Shown here one piece after another: positions 31,125 to 38,767 of a DNA stretch of 56,080 nucleotides (position 1 is the first letter of the stretch; the number at the start of each line of letters is the position of its first letter). Position numbers and translations under genes: made by a program. The DNA is taken from positions 1 to 56,080 of IMG/VR virus record IMGVR_UViG_3300010885_060540, one strand, 5' to 3'. This DNA comes from a virus. The notes below the pieces were generated by a model, which worked only from the letters and a program-made list of their open reading frames with translations, did no database searches and was not told the DNA's origin.

Positions 31125-31388
31125 ATGGATCGTTATATCGACGACTTTACCGCCCGTTACCATGTAACACAACTCAAGAAGGATGAGCTAGCCGCTCTTC
31201 AACGCAAGTTGGATCCCGCTAACTTCGACGGAGCAGATACCCATCTGTCCATCGAAGACAAATACAAGATTCGAACCATGCTGCAGAAGACCCTGGCCGA
31301 CCTCGCGCTTCTCGAGAGTGAGCTCATGGAGCCCACGGGCGACAAGAAGCCGAAGAAGATCATTTGGAGGTTCTACTATAAGAAGTAG
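31125..31388 (+). CDS. Array gene 5: soluble helical protein
   Basis: 87 residues from ATG 31125, with TAAGGA upstream. This is the only array member without a membrane helix. It is charged and helical (HVTQLKKDELAALQRKLDPA; IRTMLQKTLADLALLESELM) with an aromatic/basic end (WRFYYKK). GC-rich codons. Own promoter and terminator. No family recognised. Confidence 0.75.
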   Translation: MDRYIDDFTARYHVTQLKKDELAALQRKLDPANFDGADTHLSIEDKYKIRTMLQKTLADLALLESELMEPTGDKKPKKIIWRFYYKK

Positions 31389-31396
31389 AACTTCAA

Positions 31397-31434
31397 AAAG
31401 CCCGAAGCATCGTAACAAGTGCTAAGGGTTTTTG
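31397..31434 (+). terminator. Array terminator 5
   Basis: GCCC and AGCAT pair with GTGCT and GGG, then TTTTT at 31429-31433. Confidence 0.85.
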
Positions 31435-31437
31435 TTT

Positions 31438-31461
31438 CGCAAGAATAACATGGGGTATAAT
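31438..31461 (+). promoter_or_regulatory. Array promoter 6 (P10)
   Basis: CGCA 31438, TAACATGGGG, TATAAT 31456-31461. Confidence 0.85.
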
Positions 31462-31496
31462 GAAGTAGTAATCTCAATCAAACAAAGGAGAGACAA

Positions 31497-31691
31497 ATGC
31501 AAGACGACGTCAAAGAGACCGTCGAGAACATCTACGAGATCTCGCCCAAAGGCGTCATCGCCACTGGCCTCATGGTCATCGGCGGTGTCGTCGTCGGCAA
31601 GACCCTCGTGCGTGGTATTCTCGCGCGGAAAGCAAAGACCTCGCCCCTGCCCCCGCCCGCTCCAGTGATCATCGAGACCACTGCCCGCTGA
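31497..31691 (+). CDS. Array gene 6: 64-residue membrane protein
   Basis: ATG 31497 with AAAGGAG upstream. An acidic N-terminus (MQDDVKETVENIYEISPK) is followed by a glycine-rich membrane helix (GVIATGLMVIGGVVVGKTLV), a basic stretch (RKAK) and a proline-rich tail (SPLPPPAPVI). GC-rich codons. Own promoter and terminator. Confidence 0.75.
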   Translation: MQDDVKETVENIYEISPKGVIATGLMVIGGVVVGKTLVRGILARKAKTSPLPPPAPVIIETTAR

Positions 31692-31700
31692 CTGCAAAGT

Positions 31701-31738
31701 CAAGCCCGAAGCACCGTAACAAGTGCTAAGGGTTTTTG
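31701..31738 (+). terminator. Array terminator 6
   Basis: GCCC and AGCAC pair with GTGCT and GGG, then TTTTT at 31733-31737. Confidence 0.87.
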
Positions 31739-31741
31739 CTT

Positions 31742-31765
31742 CGCAAGAAATACATGGGTTATAAT
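31742..31765 (+). promoter_or_regulatory. Array promoter 7 (P11)
   Basis: CGCA 31742, ATACATGGGT, TATAAT 31760-31765. Confidence 0.85.
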
Positions 31766-31796
31766 GAAGCCCCATCTAACCCAATAAGGAGCCCCC

Positions 31797-31955
31797 ATGC
31801 TCAGCAAGAAGACCGCAGACCTGACCGTAGGCGAGACACTGGTGTTCGGAGTCGTGACGACAATCGTCATGACCGCGATCACCGTTGGCCCGCTCATGGT
31901 CGCCGGCTACCTGGTCGACAAGAAGCAGAAGAAGTGTAACCTCAAGAAGGCGTGA
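31797..31955 (+). CDS. Array gene 7: 52-residue membrane protein
   Basis: ATG 31797 with AAGGAG upstream. A short soluble start (MLSKKTADLTVGET) leads to a long hydrophobic stretch (LVFGVVTTIVMTAITVGPLM and on to VAGYLV), then a lysine-rich tail (DKKQKKCNLKKA). GC-rich codons. Own promoter and terminator. Confidence 0.75.
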   Translation: MLSKKTADLTVGETLVFGVVTTIVMTAITVGPLMVAGYLVDKKQKKCNLKKA

Positions 31956-31965
31956 ACAGCTTCAC

Positions 31966-32004
31966 AAAGCCCGAAGCACCGTAACAAGTGCTAAGGGTTT
32001 TTTC
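31966..32004 (+). terminator. Array terminator 7
   Basis: GCCC and AGCAC pair with GTGCT and GGG, then six T. Last member of the array. Confidence 0.87.
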
Positions 32005-32006
32005 CT

Positions 32007-32030
32007 CGCACCCAAACTAGTACTATATTT
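32007..32030 (+). promoter_or_regulatory. Degenerate array promoter
   Basis: CGCA at 32007 and CTATATTT near the expected -10. The ACATGGGG block is lost. It may weakly drive the 32042 operon. Confidence 0.4.
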
Positions 32031-32041
32031 TTTGGAGATAC

Positions 32042-32380
32042 ATGAGGTCCACAAAAATAAACCCACCCCGCCTACACCCAATTGAACAAACGTTAGTTGT
32101 CTTGATGAGCAGACCAAATAAATGGGTTGTCGTTGATGTGTGGGAGCACAAGCCGCTCGCTGCCCCGTCAAATCGCCACGCATACGTTTCTCTAACCGCG
32201 TTAGTTGCTGCTCTACGTCGACGAGGCGCCGAGACCAGAGTAAAGCGATTTGATAGCGTGATCGTCGCTAAAGCTCGATGGACTCATCCGGTTCCGGTAG
32301 ACGTTCCGGAGTTTAAAGGCCTTCGACCAAAAGATTCCACATTTGACGAATGGCTCGAGGAGGACGGCCGCCTTGAATAG
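32042..32380 (+). CDS. Hypothetical protein
   Basis: 112 residues with TTGGAG ahead of ATG 32042. Basic alpha/beta protein with NKWVVVDVWEHKPLAAPSNR and a helix with ALRRRGAETRVKRF, ending acidic (DEWLEEDGRLE). First gene of the operon leading to the helicase. No family recognised. Confidence 0.6.
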   Translation: MRSTKINPPRLHPIEQTLVVLMSRPNKWVVVDVWEHKPLAAPSNRHAYVSLTALVAALRRRGAETRVKRFDSVIVAKARWTHPVPVDVPEFKGLRPKDSTFDEWLEEDGRLE

Positions 32381-32396
32381 TGGAAAAGGAGATCTT

Positions 32397-32594
32397 GTGG
32401 CAGAAAGTCTTTGTCCCTGGGATGTCTATCACAAAGAGCAATGCGAAAACGATGGCTCGCCAGAGTGTTATCAGCAATGTCTAAATGAGCGCACTCTTCG
32501 TAACGAACTAGAGAAAAATGAATTAAGACAAAAAATCGTCCTATCAACCTATAACTACGAGAAGGATATTTATGGACTCGATAGTCGTCTGTAG
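32397..32594 (+). CDS. Small cysteine-containing protein
   Basis: 65 residues from GTG 32397, with AAAAGGAG upstream. Cysteines C6, C16, C24 and C28 (LCPWDVYHKEQC, ECYQQC) could bind a metal. A charged helix follows. It overlaps the next gene by 23 bases. No family recognised. Confidence 0.6.
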   Translation: MAESLCPWDVYHKEQCENDGSPECYQQCLNERTLRNELEKNELRQKIVLSTYNYEKDIYGLDSRL

Positions 32595-32859
32595 AGAAGA
32601 ACCAGACTTCTTCACAAACCAAATAAACTTTTATGCTTACGGTGACTTTTTTGACGAAGCTCAGTTACCAGAAACCTTTTATAAAATAGAAAAAGCTGCT
32701 TATGAATACGGAGCAGACCCGACACAAATCGAGTGGGAGTGTATCGAATACTTCTACACAATTACTCTTAAGTATTACCGTTTGATGAGTCGGTGGAATG
32801 TGTCAAGGGACTCTGGGTACGTTGGTCGACGAGATGAGCGAATTGGGCTGTTTCGATAA
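32572..32859 (+). CDS. Hypothetical protein upstream of helicase
   Basis: 95 residues from ATG 32572. Aromatic and acidic (INFYAYGDFFDEAQLPETFY; IEWECIEYFYTITLKYYRL). Its stop overlaps the helicase start. It is likely co-translated with the helicase, perhaps as a partner. No family recognised. Confidence 0.6.
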   Translation: MDSIVVCREEPDFFTNQINFYAYGDFFDEAQLPETFYKIEKAAYEYGADPTQIEWECIEYFYTITLKYYRLMSRWNVSRDSGYVGRRDERIGLFR

Positions 32860-34049
32860 TGATCGAACTTCTCCCGCACCAAAAAAGAGCATTAGACCAA
32901 ATCCGTAATCGAACCATTTTGTACGGCGGTGTTGGTACCGGCAAGTCGATTACCATTTTGTCTTACTATTTAAAAGAGGAGGCACCCAAAGACATCTACG
33001 TCATTACAACAGCGAAGAAGCGGGACTCTCTTGAGTGGGAGAAGGACGCCGCTCAGCTCGGGATATCAAGGTTAAGAGAATGCACGCCAAACCACATTGG
33101 GGTCCTGACTGTTGACTCTTGGAACAATATTGGGAAATACATTAACATCGAAGACGCTTTCTTTATTTTTGACGAGCAAAGACTTGTTGGTACTGGAGCC
33201 TGGGTTAAGTCGTTTCAAAAGATCGCTCGAAACAATAACTGGGTTTTGCTTACGGCAACGCCTGGGGACACTTGGATGGATTATGTTCCCATTTTTGTGG
33301 CGAACGGCTTTTATAAAAACGCAAGTCAATTTAAACGAGAGCATGTCTTGTATGCGCCCTACTCTAAGTTCCCCAAGATAGTAAGATACCTCGGGATTAA
33401 AACGTTGGAGAAATACAGGAACATCGTCTTGGTCGAGATGCCATACCACAAGCATACGGAACGAACATTGGAAGAAGTTCCAGTTTGTTATGATCCGGTG
33501 TTGTTTAAGAAAGTTACTGTGGATCGTTGGCATATATTTGAAGACCGACCGATACGAGACGTATCAGAAATGTTTTCGTTAATGCGAAAAGTTGTCAATG
33601 GTGACCCAAGTCGAATTCAGGTTTTGCGTGAGCTGTTACATAAGCATCCGAAAATGATCGTCTATTACAACTTTAATTACGAACTCGAAGCTCTTCGTAC
33701 GTTGTCGGATGAGTTTGTGGTTGCTGAATGGAATGGCCATAGAAAACAACCAATTCCTGATACCGATTCGTGGGTGTATCTGGTTCAGTATGTTAGTGGA
33801 GCGGAGGGTTGGAATTGCATACAAACTGATGCAATGGCGTTCTACTCTCTAACTTACTCATACAAAAACTTCGAGCAGGCACAGGGTAGAATTGATCGTT
33901 TGAATAGTCCATTCACTCAATTACACTATTACATTCTACTCTCCAGCTCGCCAATCGACTATGCGGTACGCCAATCACTATCTAAAAAACAGCTGTTTAA
34001 TGAGAAAAAATGGGCTGCGGAATCACTTGGAATTGATGTTGAGTTTTGA
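32859..34049 (+). CDS. SF2 DNA helicase (SNF2/DEAD-like)
   Basis: 396 residues. Motif I GGVGTGKS at 23-30, DEAD-box-like IFDEQR (about 103-108), motif III LLTATPGD (130-137) and a C-terminal motif VI QAQGRIDRLNS. Both RecA-like domains are present, and it is compact compared with typical SNF2 proteins. It probably remodels DNA during replication or recombination. The AT-rich origin-like region lies immediately downstream. Confidence 0.88.
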   Translation: MIELLPHQKRALDQIRNRTILYGGVGTGKSITILSYYLKEEAPKDIYVITTAKKRDSLEWEKDAAQLGISRLRECTPNHIGVLTVDSWNNIGKYINIEDAFFIFDEQRLVGTGAWVKSFQKIARNNNWVLLTATPGDTWMDYVPIFVANGFYKNASQFKREHVLYAPYSKFPKIVRYLGIKTLEKYRNIVLVEMPYHKHTERTLEEVPVCYDPVLFKKVTVDRWHIFEDRPIRDVSEMFSLMRKVVNGDPSRIQVLRELLHKHPKMIVYYNFNYELEALRTLSDEFVVAEWNGHRKQPIPDTDSWVYLVQYVSGAEGWNCIQTDAMAFYSLTYSYKNFEQAQGRIDRLNSPFTQLHYYILLSSSPIDYAVRQSLSKKQLFNEKKWAAESLGIDVEF

Positions 34050-34056
34050 TAAACAC

Positions 34057-34252
34057 CCGTCAAATTTGCCAAGATTTTTTAGCGGCTTTATTTTTTGCTG
34101 ATTTTTGGAAATGGTTTTTCGTTAGAAATTGGCAGTTTTCTGAGGTTAAAAGCCGATCGAGACGGCTCTGTTTTGCTGGGAAAAACTTAACTTTTTAACT
34201 GGTATTTTCAAGTGTTTTTAAAAAGGTTAAAAAATCTTGGCAAATTTGACGG
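34057..34252. repeat. 25-bp perfect inverted repeat
   Basis: The arm at 34057-34081 (starts CCGTCAAATTTGCC) is the exact reverse complement of 34228-34252, around 146 bases of AT-rich DNA that include an AGCCG/CGGCT hairpin. No gene lies here. Candidate origin or regulatory element. Confidence 0.85.
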
Positions 34253-34350
34253 CTTTGTTTTCGAATCAAATCAAAAACTACAAATAAAAAAATAGCCATC
34301 TACCAGGTGTTTTGTGGTATTTTGCTTGCTCCGAGGCTGTTTGCTCTAAA

Positions 34351-34518
34351 GTGAGTATTAATGCCAAAATTTTTTCTCAACTCGTATAGAAATTTTGAAA
34401 GATAATACTCACTTACGCGCGAGATAGAGATAATACTCACTCGTGAAATTTAAAAGTGAGTATTATCTTTCATTTTTTTCCATACGAGTTTGAAAAAAAT
34501 TTTGGCATTAATACTCAC
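34351..34518. repeat. ~62-bp imperfect inverted repeat with GTGAGTATTA iterons
   Basis: Arms 34351-34412 and 34456-34518 are near reverse complements. GTGAGTATTA or its complement occurs at 34351, 34403, 34431, 34456 and 34509, and again at 35108. The 34050-34569 stretch has no gene other than these repeats. Candidate replication origin or large regulatory hairpin. Confidence 0.8.
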
Positions 34519-34569
34519 TTTAGGGCGACAACCTTGGTTTTTGTTTTACTTCCACCAAAGGGGGCGGAA

Positions 34570-35118
34570 ATGGATGAAGAATGGGTGACCATCTTTGAGT
34601 TCCCCATGTATCAAGTCAGTAGCTTAGGGAACGTTATTAATCGCAACACTGGAAGGCGCGTATCGACAAGCCTAACCAGACAAAAAATAGTAAAGGTGGC
34701 GTTAATCAACGAAAGAGGTAGATACACAAGATCGGTGGCGCTTCTTGTAGCAAACATATTTGTGTATGGTCACACAGATATACTAAACACGCCAATTCAT
34801 CTTGATGGTGATTTACAAAACTGTGATGCAACAAATTTAGCATGGCGACCGCGTTGGTTTGCTTATAACTACCATCGACAATTTCTAAAAAACAAAGACT
34901 CGACGATAGACTACATTTCTGAACTTGGTCCAGTTTATGAAACCAACACAAATATGCATTATAAAAACATTGCGGAAGCGGCTATGCTGAACGGTTTACT
35001 TATAAAAGAAATATTCCAAAGCTCAAATAATACTGGTAGTAAACGAGTTTGGCCTACCGGTCAGACTTTTGAATTTGAGGATCAAAGGTCGACCGTAAAA
35101 ACACTAAGTGAGTATTAA
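34570..35118 (+). CDS. HNH homing endonuclease with NUMOD4 domain
   Basis: 182 residues from ATG 34570, with AAAGGGGG upstream. An in-frame start within the inverted repeat is rejected. The N-terminal NUMOD4 (WVTIFEFPMYQVSSLGNVIN) precedes an HNH core (PIHLDGDLQNCDATNLAW). NUMOD4-HNH proteins cut specific DNA sites and spread as free-standing mobile genes. GTGAGTATTA occurs both in the repeat upstream and at this gene's stop (35108-35117), as if bordering an inserted unit. Confidence 0.8.
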   Translation: MDEEWVTIFEFPMYQVSSLGNVINRNTGRRVSTSLTRQKIVKVALINERGRYTRSVALLVANIFVYGHTDILNTPIHLDGDLQNCDATNLAWRPRWFAYNYHRQFLKNKDSTIDYISELGPVYETNTNMHYKNIAEAAMLNGLLIKEIFQSSNNTGSKRVWPTGQTFEFEDQRSTVKTLSEY

Positions 35119-35120
35119 GT

Positions 35121-35144
35121 TGCAAGAATAACACTGGGTATAAT
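35121..35144 (+). promoter_or_regulatory. Phage promoter P12
   Basis: TGCA at 35121 (CGCA variant), AACACTGGG, TATAAT 35139-35144. It reads into the nuclease and polymerase-like operon. Confidence 0.75.
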
Positions 35145-35194
35145 AGGAGAGATAGAGTAACTCTAACTCATGCTATGTTTTTTTGGAGAAATGC

Positions 35195-35491
35195 ATGAAA
35201 GAAAATGATTACCAAGCTAAGTTGATCAAAAAACTTAGATTATTGTTTCCGGATTGCGTCATCCAGAAAAACGATTCGTCTTACATTCAAGGATATCCGG
35301 ATATTACTATTTTTTACTATGATCGTTGGGCCGCCTTAGAAGTAAAGCGAGACGCTAATGCTTCTGAGCGCCCGAATCAACAGTATTGGGTTGACACGTT
35401 AAACCAGATGTCTTACGCATCTGTGATCTATCCGGAAAACGAAACAAGGGTGCTAAATGAACTTCAACACGCACTCCGCACTTCGAGGTAA
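35195..35491 (+). CDS. VRR-NUC family nuclease
   Basis: 98 residues from ATG 35195, with TTGGAG upstream. A catalytic PD-(D/E)xK core: PDITIFYYDRWAALEVKR with D36, E49 and K51. This is the compact stand-alone VRR-NUC form common in phages, related to Holliday-junction and flap nucleases. It probably resolves recombination or replication intermediates. It overlaps the Cas4-like gene by 35 bases. Confidence 0.85.
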   Translation: MKENDYQAKLIKKLRLLFPDCVIQKNDSSYIQGYPDITIFYYDRWAALEVKRDANASERPNQQYWVDTLNQMSYASVIYPENETRVLNELQHALRTSR

Positions 35492-36020
35492 ACATGCCCT
35501 TTTGAGCCCAAGCAGTTATCACTGGATTAATTATAACGAACAAAAGCTAACGGCTCGTTACTATTCGGCGGCACAAGCAGCACGCGGCGTTGCTTTACAC
35601 GAATATGCGCAAACTGCGATAAAGCTAGGAATAAAACAACCAAGAAGCAGTAAGACACTGTATGCCTACATCAATGATGCAATAAATTATAAGATGAAGC
35701 CAGAACAATCGCTCTATTACTCAGACAACTGCTTTGGTACCGCAGATGCAATAAGCTTCCGTAATGGTAAGCTTAGAATTCACGATTTAAAAACAGGAAT
35801 ATCAAAAACATCCGAACATCAACTTGAGATCTATGCGGCGTTGTTTTGTCTTGAATATGGCGTGTCTCCGTTTGAGATAGACATAGAACTTCGCATCTAT
35901 CAAAACAATGACGTATCTGTATTTGTTGCAGATCCCGAAGAAATTTTAACAATCATGAATACGATTATTGATTTCGATCGTCACGTTGAATACTTAAAGG
36001 AGAACGACCTTGATTATTGA
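35457..36020 (+). CDS. Cas4/RecB-like PD-(D/E)xK exonuclease
   Basis: 187 residues. Motif residues H48, D97 (FGTADAIS), D110 and K112 (IHDLKTG), and QLEIYAALF fit the RecB/Cas4-type nuclease family of phages (DUF2800-like). No Cas4 iron-sulfur cysteine cluster is evident. It likely processes DNA ends. Its stop overlaps the start of the polymerase-like gene. Confidence 0.82.
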   Translation: MNFNTHSALRGKHALLSPSSYHWINYNEQKLTARYYSAAQAARGVALHEYAQTAIKLGIKQPRSSKTLYAYINDAINYKMKPEQSLYYSDNCFGTADAISFRNGKLRIHDLKTGISKTSEHQLEIYAALFCLEYGVSPFEIDIELRIYQNNDVSVFVADPEEILTIMNTIIDFDRHVEYLKENDLDY

Positions 36021-38754
36021 CGAGGATGAATACAAAGACTATTTGGCTCACTACGGGATTTTGCGTAAGTCTGGACGTTATGCTTGGGGTTCTGGCGGAG
36101 AAGAAATACACTATACAGAGTTTCTCAGCACTGTTGATTCTTTAAAGAAACAAGGGCTTTCGGAGACTGCTATTGCGGCAGGCCTTGGTATGAACACGTC
36201 GGAGCTTCGAGCTCGAAAGTCAATTGCTAAGAACGAACAAAAACAAGCACGTATCGATCAGGCTTGGGGTTTAAAAGATAAGGGCGTAAGCACATCCGAA
36301 ATCGGTAGGATTATGGGTATTCCAGAATCTACTGTTCGAACGTTGCTTGTCCCCGGTGAGAAAGACAAGTTGGACCGACTTCAGTCAGTTACCAACATGT
36401 TGAAAAAAGAGGTCGATCAAAAAAAGTATCTCGACGTAGGTGATAACACCTGGTTGCATCAAGGCGTATCAGAAACAACCTGGCGCAATGCGGTTGCCTT
36501 GGCTAGAGAAGAAGGTTACACAAAGCATTACGTTCGAGTGCTTCAGCTTGGTACCGGAAAAGAAACTACAGTTAAAGTGTTAGCCGGCCCTGGAGTAAAA
36601 ACGTCAGAAGTCAGAAAAAATCAAGACCTCATTCGACAAGTTCAGAATTTCTCTGATGACGGCGGTAGATCTTTCTTTGGGTTGCTGCCTCCGCTCAAAA
36701 TAGATCCCAAACGAGTGGACGTAGTTTATAAAGAACAAGGCGGAGATAAACTTGACGGCGTAATATATGTGCGCCAAGGTGTTAAGGACGTTTCTCTGGG
36801 CGATGCTCGCTACGCACAAGTTCGAATCGCGGTTGGTGATGGGCATTATATGAAGGGTATGGCTATGTATAAAGAGGATCTACCCAAGGGCGTTGATCTT
36901 CAATTCAATACAAACAAAAGCGATACCGGAAATAAACTTGATGCACTCAAACCAGTAAAGCGTACGGGAGAAGGCGACGTTGATGATGCTAACCCGTTCG
37001 GTTCTATAGTTCGACAAATCGTGGCTAGAGAATCAGATGGTCAGCAGTATTTAACTGGATATGGTAAGAACATGACTGATGGCACAGAAAAAGTGATCTC
37101 TGCCATGAACATTGTGCATGAAGAAGGAAACTGGTCGAACTGGTCAGACACCCTGTCTAAACAAGTACTATCTAAGCAAAGCACAAAATTAGCAAAAACA
37201 CAGTTGGACATGACGTATGAGAGTAAGGAAGCAGAGTTCAAAGAAATCGCTAAGCTTACTAACCCGGCCGTTCGAAAGCTACTTTTAGAAAAGCTAGCTG
37301 ATGATGTTGATTCTTCAGCAGTACATTTGAAGGCCGCTGCGTTAAAGGGTCAAGGGACTCACGTCATTCTTCCGATTGGTTCTATGCCCCCGAGTCAAGT
37401 TTATGCGCCGAATTACCTTGATGGAACAAAAGTTGTGTTAATTCGATTTCCGCATGGTGGCACTTTTGAGATTCCAGAATTGACGGTGAACAACAAGCAA
37501 CCCGAAGCAAAGCGATTGCTGAAGGACGCACGAGATGCGATTGGTATTCATCACTCCGTTGCCGAAAGGTTGTCTGGCGCAGACTTCGATGGCGACACGG
37601 TACTCGTAATACCAAATGACGGCCCTGTTTCTAAGAGAATAGATACAACACGAGCACTGGAAGACTTACAGGGGTTCGACCCAAGAAGTTCTTATCGTCG
37701 TTATGAGGGCATGAAAGTTATGACCGCACGCGAAAAAGGACTCGAGATGGGTCTCGTGTCAAACTTAATTACTGACATGACTTTACGAGGCGCGTCTAGA
37801 AGCGAACTAGCTAGAGCAATTAAACACTCGATGGTAGTCATTGATGCTGAGAAACACGAACTAAACTATAAGCAATCGGCGATAGACAATGGTATCCCCG
37901 CATTAAAAGCTAAGTATCAAGGTGGACCAAACGCCGGCGCATCCACTCTAATCTCGTTATCAAACCAACAGCTTAGAGTCCCCGACCTCAAACCAAGGCG
38001 GGCGCAAGATGGTGGACCAATAGACAAAGCTACGGGTAAAAGGGTATTTGATCCGGCATCTGCTGAAACTTTTGTTGATAGCAAAGGAAAACAAAACGTA
38101 AGAATGAGGAAGTCGGTTAGACTCGCGGAGACCGACGATGCGTTTACTTTAATTAAAAATACCCCCACCCAAATTGAAAAGGTATACGCTGAGCATTCTA
38201 ACAAACTAAAGAACCTTGCTAATGAAATCAGATTAGAGCAAATCAATACCCCCAATGTGGTGAGGTCGCCATCTGCAGCCAAAGTTTATAACAAAGAAGT
38301 AGATTCCCTGACAGCTAAGCTTCGCATAGCGGAAAGAAACGCCCCCCTTGAAAGACAGGCCCAGATCTTTGCTAATGCTATTGTTCGTATGCGTCAAGCA
38401 GCCAATCCTGATATGGACAAAGAAACATTAAAGAAGGTTAAAACCCAGGCCCTAAATCAAGCCCGTACCCGAACAGGTGCAGGCAAGGATAAAATAGTCA
38501 TCACTCCGGACGAGTGGAATGCCATTCAACAGGGTGCCGTGTCCAACACAAAACTCAATGAGATTCTAAGACAATCTGACATTGACGTAGTGCGACAGTT
38601 TGCTACACCAGTAAACAAAAAGATTATGACTTCTAATAAAGTTGTAAGAGCCAAGCAAATGTTGGCCAGTGGCTACACAAGAGCCGAAGTTGCAGCAAAG
38701 TTTGGTATCTCTTTAACAACACTAGACACTGCAGTAAACGAGTCCGAGGCTTAG
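36010..38754 (+). CDS. RNA-polymerase-like protein (DFDGD) with helix-turn-helix domains
   Basis: 914 residues from TTG 36010, with AAGGAG at 35998-36003. The N-terminus has YLAHYG (11-16). Helix-turn-helix segments lie near 40-66 and 86-112, and another at the C-terminus (RAEVAAKFGISLTTLDTAV). The core has PHGGTFEIPEL and HHSVAERLSGADFDGDTVLV, with DFDGD at 525-529. This is the metal-binding signature of two-barrel RNA polymerases (bacterial beta prime; phage YonO is a single-chain example). RSELARAIKHSMVVIDAEKH follows. Probable single-chain phage RNA polymerase; activity unproven. Confidence 0.72.
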   Translation: MIIDEDEYKDYLAHYGILRKSGRYAWGSGGEEIHYTEFLSTVDSLKKQGLSETAIAAGLGMNTSELRARKSIAKNEQKQARIDQAWGLKDKGVSTSEIGRIMGIPESTVRTLLVPGEKDKLDRLQSVTNMLKKEVDQKKYLDVGDNTWLHQGVSETTWRNAVALAREEGYTKHYVRVLQLGTGKETTVKVLAGPGVKTSEVRKNQDLIRQVQNFSDDGGRSFFGLLPPLKIDPKRVDVVYKEQGGDKLDGVIYVRQGVKDVSLGDARYAQVRIAVGDGHYMKGMAMYKEDLPKGVDLQFNTNKSDTGNKLDALKPVKRTGEGDVDDANPFGSIVRQIVARESDGQQYLTGYGKNMTDGTEKVISAMNIVHEEGNWSNWSDTLSKQVLSKQSTKLAKTQLDMTYESKEAEFKEIAKLTNPAVRKLLLEKLADDVDSSAVHLKAAALKGQGTHVILPIGSMPPSQVYAPNYLDGTKVVLIRFPHGGTFEIPELTVNNKQPEAKRLLKDARDAIGIHHSVAERLSGADFDGDTVLVIPNDGPVSKRIDTTRALEDLQGFDPRSSYRRYEGMKVMTAREKGLEMGLVSNLITDMTLRGASRSELARAIKHSMVVIDAEKHELNYKQSAIDNGIPALKAKYQGGPNAGASTLISLSNQQLRVPDLKPRRAQDGGPIDKATGKRVFDPASAETFVDSKGKQNVRMRKSVRLAETDDAFTLIKNTPTQIEKVYAEHSNKLKNLANEIRLEQINTPNVVRSPSAAKVYNKEVDSLTAKLRIAERNAPLERQAQIFANAIVRMRQAANPDMDKETLKKVKTQALNQARTRTGAGKDKIVITPDEWNAIQQGAVSNTKLNEILRQSDIDVVRQFATPVNKKIMTSNKVVRAKQMLASGYTRAEVAAKFGISLTTLDTAVNESEA

Positions 38755-38767
38755 GAAGGAGGAAAGC

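Noticed and set aside
30369-32004. CRISPR array
   Set aside because: The repeated units are terminators plus promoters and the spacers are coding genes of variable length; no cas genes are present.
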